Shown: positions 54,754 through 64,000 of the stretch, piece after piece
How positions within the stretch are numbered: position 1 is the stretch's first letter
Layout: the number at the start of each line of letters is the position of its first letter
Assembly: GCF_004359215.1 (NCBI RefSeq)
Contig: NC_090620.1
Location: 3,030,729 to 3,094,728 of the forward strand
DNA: 64,000 nt
Source of the DNA: Bremia lactucae
Taxonomy: Eukaryota; Oomycota; Peronosporomycetes; Peronosporales; Peronosporaceae
Direction of reading: 5' to 3'
Program-made: the position numbers and the translations under genes
The notes under the pieces: generated by a model
Told to the model about the DNA's origin: nothing
The model's database searches: none
The model's input: only the letters and a program-made list of their open reading frames with translations

Positions 54754-57700
54754 TTATTGATCATGCCAGACACAATTTCGGGGTAACACAAACACTTCCT
54801 GACGCTCTTCCGGGTTGCTGAATGGAAGATTGTACGTCAACGACACAATTTCTAATCGCGGTAGACGCAAATAGCCTACAAAGAATCCACATCAACAATG
54901 TCGCTGTTAATTTTCTACAGCATAGGTCGTAAAAACTATCAAACAACATACCTGACTTTATCGGCACTAATCCCAATCGAACCACTTGCTCGTAAAAAGG
55001 AAGTAACTCTTCAGTTGCATTCGTACGACCGGAAATAAAGAACGCATCATCCGTATCCACGGGTTTAATTCGGAGACTATGATGCACCGATTCATTATTT
55101 CGAATCCTCACATCCATGAACGCAAGTACGCCCTCAACACCAAAGGGTGGGGTCTCGACACTAAAAGTAAGGGGTGCATCCAAAAACGAAATCATTGGCA
55201 TCTCAAGCCACGTGCTCACAACATCGTGACGACCGCTATCAAGAGCATTCGACATCTTTGATAATTCACGTCTCCAAATCACCTTTACACGACCAAGCGT
55301 GATAAATTTTGACGCCACTTTTGGCACAAATCGAAGGCAGAAACATCGGGAATCGCCGTCTTGAAACACTGCCTCAATGTCGTCTTGGCCCGTAGACGAC
55401 AATTCACCAAAACCAGAAACAATCACGTCTTCAATCACATTCATCTCCCGCGGTTCAAACTCCATTGCAAGTATTTGAAGCGATTCGTTGGAGGTGCAAG
55501 TGATGCTGCCTTGAAAACTTACGATATGACCAACACAACCATACGTACCCTTTGGCATTTGAGAAGCTCCCGACACGCTACAAGTGCTGAGGTAGTCGTG
55601 AACTAGTCCTCCTTGGATATCAAACGGATTGTGACAAACCAATTCAAACCTTTCATCAAAATTCACAGCCACACCAGCCTTTGTTGTGTAAGCGACCGAC
55701 ACGATTAGTGACACAGGCAATGATTTTGTCGAGCGTACAATAATTCGCAAGATATCTTCCGCTCCTGGATCAATGTCAGGGAGCGCAATGAAATCTCGAG
55801 GTTGAAATTTTTGATTCATTACCATTGGCATCAGCGTTTCTGACTGCATTGAGAAGAAAAATGCATCGTCTAGTGAAACAGACTCTGGAGAAGGTTCACA
55901 CATTAGGTGGCATGTTACATTCTGCAACGTGTCTTCATTTGCCGACAACTTAAAGGCGAGCTCACGATAATCTCCCGTCAGCAAAGACTCTCGCGATAAA
56001 AGCATTAATGTAGCCTTGGCTCGAGGCTGCAAGATAAACAACGACGTCCCACGAAGATGTGCAGTGCCATCCTCTTTAATCGGTTCGGCTCTGTCAATAG
56101 GGTCTGGACGACGGCCCTCAATTAATGAAAACATTGCCCTTCTTCTTGAAAAACTTGGAGAAGCTGAGCCATTGCCCATAGCTGGCACACGCCCAGTAGC
56201 GAGATACGGAAGAGGTGTTGCCCGCTCTTCTATCGATGCCCGTTCTACAAGCAGGCTAAAAATCAAAAACTCGTCCTCTCGATTTTCATCATCTACCAAA
56301 GCCTTACTGAAGTCCCTACTTAAATAAAATCGTACTTCCTGAATTGACAACAGTTGTCGGCCATCTAAAATTCGCAACGGAATCTGCAGTTCTTTCATCG
56401 CCTTATGAGTAAATTCCAATGAAGCACTCGTCTTTTCCTTGGCAAACGATAGCAAATTACCATTTATTTCAGCCTGATGGTATATGACGGTGTGGTATCG
56501 CTCGTCATTAAATAACAACTCGAGTTTTGAAATCACTAGCGGCAATGGGAAATGGGATCGTAGCCTTAATTCGAGTGTCAAGTCTTCTTTGACACAAGCG
56601 CAAGCCCGATCAAATTGTGCTAACAGTGCAAATACTGGACGAGAACGATCAAGTGCCAATTCAAAGCCATTTCCAAGTGGCATTGTCATAGTAAATGACT
56701 CTCCAAGGGCTGCAGGGTCTTTCCATGCTATCATGAATGCATCTTGAATCCGACTGCGCTCTTTCAACGACACAAATTCCTCTAAAACAGGCGACAATAA
56801 TTGCAATGAGTTGTCTAAATAAGCCGCAATGTCGCCTTGACGAAATGTACAGACGAGCAAGAGCTTAAGAATTTGCGCCATTTGTGCCCAGCAATGCTCA
56901 ACTGCATAAATGACTTTGGCCTTTTGTAACTCAGCGCGTGAGCGATCATACTCACCTAACGCAAGTCGTTCGGACCCCAAATGAACAAGCAAGCGGCATA
57001 TTATTCGATTGTGCGATGTATTTCGAGCCGCAACATAGATATTCAGATGCTGAATTGCAAGCTCTAGAAGAGCAATTGCTCGATTTGCATGTGGTACTCT
57101 TTTTTCCAAAGCACGTCGATACTTTTCCAGTGCTTCCAGAGAAGACTTTTGTGAAAATGCATTTGAGTCCGATACAGTTGGATCACCACCAACATAAACC
57201 GAAGGGATGACAATCAAGTGTTGCTCTTGTAATTCTTCACGAAAAGGTGCTACTGAAGACAAAGTCGTGGTAACTGCGAGTCCAAGTTTGGCTGCTGCCT
57301 TCCTTCGAAACATTGCGTACTTGGCCGCAATCGAGTAATATAAATACGACTCCTTATACACGTCAGAATCCAACCCAGTGCTTGGCAAGGACCCTCGAAT
57401 CGACGTCGCTTCGGCCACTAATTGTGCAAAGACATGATACTGCCGAGATACCCATTTCCAATGCTCGTACGCTCGATGTGCGACAACACTCGCTCTTGCG
57501 TAGACGCCAATGTGACGCTGGAATTGCTCCACTGCACCTTTGCTATTATTTGACGCAAAAAGCATGTGAAAGCACAATTTCATGTTTACAATCTCGGCCA
57601 TGGTCAGCACTTGTGTAAACGCGATTCCATCAATAGCTTCATTTTCATTTAAAGGCAGTGCGAGTATTGCTTGATACGAGGCTTCATAGTGTTCCAAGAC

Positions 57701-58515
57701 TTTCGTCGTCGAGCGTCGAAACTCGTAGTAATGTGCAATCTTAAAGCTCAATCGGGCATGCAATGCCGAAGATCCTGGTGATTTTGCTAAGGTTTTCTGA
57801 TACCGCTTCACTCGTTTTGTCTGTGCTTTGTAGTACTCGAGCGCCATTTGACGCACGGAGGACTCGAATTTATACAACGTTGTGGATCCATGCACAAGAT
57901 CTCGTGACTGTAAAAGCACTAGTCCTTTCGTATCTGTATCAAGTCTTTTTCTTAAATTAATTAACCGTTCCTCGGTCGTATGCAAGGGTGCGACTCCGGG
58001 ATCGTCCACTTGCTGCAACAGCATCAGCACCACACGACATTCTCTTGCTACAACAAATTATACAGAGCTCCATCAATTCATTGCCACAAAGCAATGCATT
58101 TAGAAAACATACCGAATACCATGCGTTTAAATTTATCCACTTCTTCACGCATTGCTGTCTCCCGTTGTTGCCAGTCTAGTGGACTCCAGCGTGGATCGAA
58201 TTCATCAACGAGTACTACAACCGCCGGTAGCACTTCGTGATGTTTTTTCATCCATTGTGTCTTTAAAATGCCTCGTATATTGTACTCATCAAAATCACGC
58301 TGCGTCTGGTTTGGAAACGTTCCGTGCTTCTCGCGGTGTTCCTTCTTGACTGGAAAGCGATGGTCGCGCGGCAACGACGCATAGTGTAATTTGGGTACAA
58401 TCTCCTCATTGATTATGCGCACTTGTGTCAATACTTTGTCCTGGAGCTCACGCGAACCAATCACGGCAATAACGGGGTACGGGGTCTCCTTGAACTCCGC
58501 ACCGAAGCTCTCCAT
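54754..58515 (-). CDS. TRAPP complex subunit 11 (TRAPPC11, foie gras family), 3 exons
   Basis: Exons on the minus strand are 58515-58113, 58047-54952 and 54875-54754; the introns are GT-AG and frame is kept, giving 1,206 residues (animal TRAPPC11 is about 1,130). The N-terminus (PVIAVIGSRELQDKVLTQVR, then VVVLVDEFDPRW) and the central foie gras domain fit the family. The central domain shows EIVNMKLCFHMLFASNNSKG, AVEQFQRHIGVYA, EHWKWVSRQYHVFAQLV and YLYYSIAAKYAMFRRKAA. The C-terminal beta-rich part ends, after the last intron, YLRLPRLEIVSLTYNLPFSN and a stop. It is a TRAPP complex subunit acting in ER-to-Golgi and Golgi traffic and autophagy. Reading straight past the last donor gives a shorter false tail, which I rejected. 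Confidence 0.92.
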
Positions 58516-58636
58516 CCTCGTGGATGATGCTTTTGCCTCCCTGTCTTCGGTACAACAACCGGTGATCGTGTCGGTAATATAAACATCATTTTAACGTTTA
58601 TCAGTATACCGTTTTTGCCTCGAATTCCCGACGACG
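58516..58636. promoter_or_regulatory. Bidirectional promoter between TRAPPC11 and glyoxalase II genes
   Basis: Only 121 bases separate the divergent ATG codons. The centre is AT-rich (GTAATATAAACATCATTTTA). No specific element is assigned. Confidence 0.55.
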
Positions 58637-59668
58637 ATGGTACAGCGCATAGGGATCCTGCGGCAGTTGTACCGCCCAGTGGTGTCGTTTGCAACGCTAC
58701 AAAGGCCTCAATGGAAGTCATTCTCACAGGTTGCAACAGCAAAACGAAAGTATTATAATGACCCGAGTCTCCGTGTCCGCATCGTACCCATGCTTCAGGA
58801 TAATTACGGTAAGCTCACGAGCATTAAAATAGGTCGTTTAAAGCTCATAGATGCGAGTATATTTGCTGCTTAGGCTACGTCGTAATTGACGAGGCCAACC
58901 ACACGATGTTTGCAGTTGATCCAGCTGACGTTGGCCAGATTCTGCCTGTACTACGGGAGGAGGAAACAACACGGAATCGGGAATTCCTTGGTGTTTTAAC
59001 GACACACAAGCACACGTACGTTCATTATGAGTTTATAAGTAGACTTTGCTCATACTGCTATAATTAGAGATCATGCTGGTGGCAATGAAGAAATTGCGAA
59101 AAAGTATCCTAATGTGATGATTGTTGGACCGGAAAAGGAGCCAATACTCGCGAGAAATCGTTCCGTAAGCGGTGGAGATGAATTTAAAATTGGAGCAGCA
59201 AATGTAAAAGTCTTGAACGTGTCGTGTCATACAAAGGCTCACGTGGCATACGTCGTCACTGGGGACACAGAGACACCACCACTATTATTCCCAGGCGACA
59301 CGCTTTTTGTCGGAGGCTGTGGTCGATTCTTTGAAGGCACAGCAGAGGATATGTATCGAGCACTCTACGACGTGATACTGAAGTTGCCAAAGGATACGAA
59401 AGTATACTGCGGCCACGAGTATACCATGTCAAATTTGCGTTTCGCACTTAGTGTGGACCCGTCGAATCCGGCACTGCGCGACAAGATTGCAGCTGTTCGG
59501 ATCCGTCGTGCCAAAAAGTTACCGAGCGTGCCATCCTCACTGCGTGAAGAAATGTCGTATAATCCCTTCTTGCGTGTGCACAACGAAATCATACGCAACG
59601 CAGTCGGTGGGAGTGACCCCGTGAGTGTACTTGGAAATTTACGTCGACGGAAAGACACTTTTGAATGA
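58637..59668 (+). CDS. Hydroxyacylglutathione hydrolase (glyoxalase II), probably mitochondrial, 3 exons
   Basis: Exons are 58637-58808, 58874-59015 and 59068-59668; GT-AG introns keep frame, giving 304 residues. The first 40 residues are basic and Ser-rich (MVQRIGILRQLYRPVVSFAT), resembling a mitochondrial presequence; the catalytic part begins at VRIVPMLQDNYGYVVID. The metallo-beta-lactamase fold shows the binuclear metal site THKHTDHAGGN (T-H-x-H-x-D-H), CHTKAHVAY, FPGDTLFVGGCGRFFEG (bridging Asp) and VYCGHEYT. The enzyme hydrolyses S-lactoylglutathione to lactate plus glutathione, the second step of methylglyoxal detoxification. Intron 2 interrupts the metal motif inside the Thr codon between HKH and DH. 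All expected ligands are present. Confidence 0.94.
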
Positions 59669-60011
59669 GAAAGAGACGACGTCTTTGTGTCGGAGGCTTA
59701 CAATAATAAATACGAGCTCGTGTTAGTTACTACGAATTGTATCAATTTGAAAAAAACGAGTTTGCATTATTTGATTTACTACTTTAATTTCTTGTCAACA
59801 AAATTTTTGAGCGAAAGTTGTGCGTAATTTATTTACAACTTGAACTGCAAGATATCAATAATTCTCCTCTAGGCGTATTTTTTCCGTTTACAAACACGAG
59901 TTTGGTGATTCCATAATCTTCCTCATCTAAAACTTAAGCTAAATATATACAAATAGCAATAATCAAATGCTGCATTTTTCTTTTTGTTTTTCGTTCTAAT
60001 TAGCGTGAATC
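59669..60011. other. Intergenic, AT-rich
   Basis: It contains the 3' flank of the glyoxalase gene and the promoter region of the phosphatase gene. A 34-codon open stretch on the minus strand (DEEDYGITKLVFVNGKNTPR) has no plausible upstream exon and is not called. Confidence 0.4.
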
Positions 60012-62462
60012 ATGCTGAAGAAGCTTTCGGAGCGTTTCCCCGCGGCGGCCATGCGGTTAGAGGCATATACTAGCACTTCCAACCTTGCCTCCACTGAAAA
60101 TTCTCCTTCCTTGGAATCCATTTCCTCTCCAAACCCCAGCAACACCCACTCGTCGTCTCCAGTTCAGAATCCTGACGTCAACACAGCCTCGTGTCCATCG
60201 CCGCCTACGCTTTTTGGCGAGGAGTGTGTGTCTTCACAGAGTGATGATCTTCAGTCTTCAACTTTCAAAACAAGTTTAACCGATCGTTTTAATTCCGAAT
60301 CGGTGTCCGCAGCGGCGTCAACTATGCTGAGTCTAATGCAGAAGGCCAAGGTCGTGGCGGCCACAGCGGCCAAAGACGGTGCTGACAAGGCTCGGAAAGT
60401 TCTTGATGCCGCGGATATGGATGCACTTCAGCGTCGACTTAGTTACGCTCTAGACCGTTCGACAGGAGAAGCAAACCTTGATTTACTCAATTTTTCCTAC
60501 ATTCAAGACAATATCGTGGCAATGGGGTTTCCCAATATGAATCTTGGAACGAACCGGACGCTTCTTCGCGACAATCCCATTGATCTTGTTGCCATGTACC
60601 TGAATACGAAGCACAGTGGCCACTACATGATTTGGAATTTAAGTGAAGAGACGTATGACTACACTTACTTTGATAACCAAGTGCTTGAGTTTAATTTTCC
60701 CGGTCATCCTGCACCTCCATTGGGTCTTTTGTTTAAAATATGTTCATCGATTGAAAATTGGCTTCAAGCAGACGACAAGAATCTCGCGGCTGTGCATTGT
60801 TTGACAGGAAAAGGACGAACGGGGACCGTCATTGCGTGTTACTTGGCATGGGTCGGGCTCTTTCCGAATGCGATGGAAAGCTTGGAGTTTGTCGCTGAAA
60901 AACGACAAACATCGGTCGAGAAATTAACAATACCGTCGCAAAGAAGGTATGATAGCTAACGAGCGTGGTATGGAGAGACTTGATACATTCTTCTTATTAT
61001 AATTTCCTTGTAGATATATTCAGTATTTTAATCACGTGATGGACGGAGTGAAGCCGCGGTCGTCTCCACTGCTTCTACGGCGAGTGATTATCAATACTAT
61101 TCCGGTGTTTGAGGAGCGACGCGTGCTTGAACCAGTATTAAAGGATTCGGTGGCGGAAGATGGTTCCGAGACGATTGGGATAGAAGGCGAAGCATTGTCT
61201 GCTAAATCCGCTAAAGAAGTGACCGAGGAGGACTTTGTCGAGACACTAGAAGAGGGTTGCTGTCCGTATTTGCAGGTATTTAAAGGAGGAAAGCTAGTAT
61301 TCACGACAACGTGGCAAGATATGGAAGATGGAAATGGCGTTCAGTGGGCCAATACGGGTGATGGATCGATTTCGTTTAATGTAAATTGTATGCTCCAAGG
61401 AGATATTTTGATTCGTTGTCGCCACTTGACGAATTCGGGCCAACGCGTTTCGATGTTCCGTGGTGCATTTCATACGGGATATATACCCCAGGGTATTTTA
61501 AGGTAAGGCTGTTGATATATGTTTATTGTGGTTGCACCCTGATTGAGTTTAACGATTGATTGTAGATTAACGAAGGCTCAGTTAGATGGTGCTTGCAGCG
61601 ATTCCCGCTTTGACCAGGACTTTTTTGTTGATTTGATCTTTGCAGACGTTGAAACGGGAGACAATGCTTCAAGTGTGGATGCAAGTAAGGATTCTCTGAG
61701 CTCTTAACTTCTTGGAGTGCTTTCTTACCTCGCTTTGCACAATTGATTGCAGGTGACGAAGCTGTCAATACTCCTAAAAGTGAAGGAGTTTCGCTGAATG
61801 AGGAGGATCGTCTAGCGTATGAAGACATGCTTCATCGAGATGAAGTCTTTTGGCAAGATATTGAAGACCGAAAAAGACGTCTGCAAAAGCAGCGCGAGGA
61901 ACAGCTAGAGAAGAAGCAAAAAGAAGCTATAGCCGTTGCGGAAGCAATTGCAAGAGCTGAGGCCGAAGCTGCTGCAGCGGAAAAGGTGCAGACAATACGG
62001 GAACAGACTTCATTTAGCATTAGTGGCTTAGATGAAGACACTGTTGTTGTGCAAAAGTCAAATCGCAAGGGGAGCTGGAATGAAGAGAAGGACAAGGAGC
62101 TTATGAGCGAGCTCGAGTCTTTCACAAGTCGCACGCAGGCGAAGAATGTGGATGTTCAAGGGGATGAAAAGACACGAGACGCAACAGCATCATCGAGCAA
62201 AACAGACAGTGTGATTGATCTGTCGGAAGATGTTGAAGAGATGAAACACTTGGAGAAGGAGCTAGAACTTCAATCGCTTTCAAATGATTTGGCAAGTCTG
62301 TCAGACAATAAAATTGACCCCGAGCTGGAGCTTCTTGACGCTGAGCTTAAAGGTCTTGAGGATATTTCTACGACAGGTGATGATGCCGACGATGTTATGA
62401 ATTTTGGGGCGGATGATTTTGAGGAACTTGAAGAGTATTTAAGTGGCCTCTCGACTAAGTGA
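60012..62462 (+). CDS. PTEN/tensin-like phosphatase with C2-like domain and acidic coiled-coil tail, 4 exons
   Basis: Exons are 60012-60946, 61014-61502, 61566-61684 and 61753-62462; all joins keep frame, giving 750 residues. Residues 1-140 are Ser-rich with an Ala/Lys helix. The phosphatase domain (about 150-320) begins LLNFSYIQDNIVAMGFPNMN and has the P-loop HCLTGKGRTG with Cys263 as the expected nucleophile and the following Arg. It ends IPSQRRYIQYFNHVM. A C2-like beta domain follows (PYLQVFKGGKLVFTT, GDILIRCRHL, FHTGYI, DFFVDLIFAD). The last 240 residues hold a charged coiled coil (RKRRLQKQREEQLEKKQKEA) and an acidic end. Domain order matches PTEN and tensin proteins, so a phosphoinositide or phosphotyrosine phosphatase is likely. 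The first Lys of the PTEN loop HCKAGKGRTG is Leu here, which may change substrate choice. Confidence 0.9.
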
Positions 62463-64000
62463 GGATATTAAAACACTTTATGTGACGTTTGTGCCATCGT
62501 ATTTAAATCCAACTTGCTTCATTTTACGATTTTAACGAACGAAATACTCAGATTTTCACGGTTCGTAAATTTGATCTCTGTCGACGGGTACTTCACTTCG
62601 ACTTATGTACAATAATGAAATTTAATTTGACATAGACCTTTTGGGCCAATATTATTGCATGTAAATTGTGACCATGGATGGCGAATGATCTGTAAGGGAT
62701 TTATTTTACTTCACATAACGAAATCTTAAAATATTGCTCCTGCAGTAAGAAACAGATAATTTCTGATAACTTTAAACTATTTTGGTGCAAAATTAATAAG
62801 TAAACAGAATTTGATTTAGCTCGAAGCGGCCTCAGTCTTTGCGAACGAGCCATGCTCTAGCGACTTAAAAACATTACAAGGAACCAGTTAATTCCGAAAA
62901 AATACTTTTTGTAATTATTTAGCACTGACGGAGCCTTCCTTAAATTTTATGGATAACATTTCAATTTTTGATTAAAGTCTCATTATCCGATGACTGATTC
63001 TTAGAAAATAAAGCCGAAGCTGACGCGGCACCGTTAAACGCTTTAATGAAAACAAGACAATTCTTGTAGCGGAGCAACCTCGCTTCTTAAGCCAGAGGAA
63101 GACTTTAGACTCATAGAGTCACTTAATTCTTTAAAACTAAGAAATTAACAGCTCACTGATTCGTAAGAGCTCGTAGAATTTAATTAATCCTACTTTAAGA
63201 GACTCATGATTTGTAAATCAAGTGGCAAATCCATACATAGATTTTGTGGTCGAAATATCAATATAACTTGGGTAAGGTTTTGTGTTTTGAATAACGAAAT
63301 AAAGTTCAGTTCCCCTAAATCTTACAGCCTTGAGAACCTTACTAAGGCTTGTGCAGTGATCTGTAAGAGTGCCAAGCTTCCTATGGTAAAAACTGTTGGG
63401 CATTGGCTACACGGTACAAATGCGGTTATATTTTTGGGATGAGGAAGCGCGCAACACAAGTGCTTAATATTAGCAAATTTGTAAAGCTAAATAAGCATCC
63501 ATTACGTCTTGCTCTTAAGACAGAATATAATCGCTTGACTGTTTACGCCGCGCCAGAACATTGATCTGATCTCGAAAGACATGAAAGAAATTTGCATTTC
63601 TAGACTAACCGCTTCGCAGAAATTTAGCATGAAAAACAAATGTTAACTTAGTTCCTTGCGCTGACTAATGCCTTAAACTGGTATTTATTTTGCGGTTAAA
63701 GTCGCTTGTATCAGAGGCTTGTACGGTGTAGCTTTCGCATATGCATTATATGACGCCACGTGATTGATTGGTGAACAAGAGTTTGAAACGTCAGATCTAC
63801 CACAAGTATCGACTGGAACTGAGAATGGCAAAACAAGAAGGTAGACTATTTGTTCGACCAAGTACGCTCTACTTAGCCTAAAATCGTAATTTCTGGTTTT
63901 CGGCATATAATGCATAACATCCGAATTACTTTAAATCGAGCTCTATTGAGAATGTCTCGCTGTTGTGATTGTGAATTTCTCGTTTAAGCCTTCGTTTTAT
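62463..64000. other. Intergenic DNA with one LTR fragment
   Basis: No gene is recognised in the last 1.5 kb. A family-2 LTR fragment occupies about 63065-63275. Open stretches at 63206-63442 and minus 63685-63915 are unassigned. Confidence 0.4.
63065..63275. repeat. Family-2 LTR fragment
   Basis: It begins TGTAGCGGAGCAACCTCGCT and follows the LTR at 28168 through AGAGGAAGACTTTAGACTCA and the GAGTC region to a CAAGTGGCAA landmark, then diverges near 63275. Confidence 0.65.

Noticed and set aside
54761..54951. Straight read-through C-terminus of TRAPPC11
   Set aside because: A GT-AG intron (54951-54876) gives a much better family-like end (YLRLPRLEIVSLTYNLPF).
59800..59940. Minus-strand 34-codon open stretch DEEDYGITKLVFVNGKNTPR
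   Set aside because: No space for upstream exons before the divergent phosphatase gene and no recognised family.
1..64000. CRISPR arrays, rRNA and tRNA genes
   Set aside because: No regularly spaced identical repeats with unique spacers, and no rRNA or cloverleaf sequence was recognised on reading; a tRNA or covariance-model scan was not possible here.

Overview
The window looks like a nuclear segment of an oomycete genome, most likely Peronosporales (Phytophthora or a downy mildew). The reasons are compact genes with a few 40-90 bp GT-AG introns, very short intergenic gaps, and a flanking sea of broken Ty3/Gypsy, Ty1/Copia, MULE and non-LTR elements of the oomycete type. This taxon call is inference from protein character and architecture; no marker gene for species is present.

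Layout. 1-3461: a Gypsy fragment running off the left edge (gag start plus one LTR), then unassigned DNA. 3462-16691: a gene island with a large alpha-helical nuclear-type protein of unknown function, importin alpha (6 exons), a three-exon V-ATPase subunit e-like gene missed by simple ORF calling, a mitochondrial-type cyclophilin, a telobox-Myb protein, an Afi1/DENN-type protein and anthranilate synthase component I. 16692-28745: TE graveyard (two minus-strand Gypsy relics and a pair of related LTRs). 28746-32987: second gene island with a TMEM43-like membrane protein, an NUP42-like CCCH/FG nucleoporin and an unidentified membrane protein. 32988-54750: large TE block holding Gypsy, MULE, Copia and non-LTR relics, a truncated secreted-effector-like ORF, and a nearly complete but dead Copia element. 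Inside it lies a perfect 2,786-bp direct duplication whose copies are separated by a single N, probably an assembly artefact. 54754-62462: third gene island with TRAPPC11, glyoxalase II and a PTEN/tensin-like phosphatase. 62463-64000: mostly featureless, with one LTR fragment.

The genes are housekeeping functions (nuclear transport, vesicle trafficking, organelle acidification, tryptophan synthesis, methylglyoxal detoxification, lipid or phosphotyrosine signalling). They do not form one pathway; they sit as dense islands, often head-to-head on 67-121 bp shared promoters, between TE blocks.

The most unusual signal is structural. The LTR/gag region at the left edge, and several other TE-derived stretches, consist of near back-to-back short inverted repeats (stems about 7-12 bp, loops 1-10 nt). 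I did not notice this in the genes. It deserves a quantitative test.
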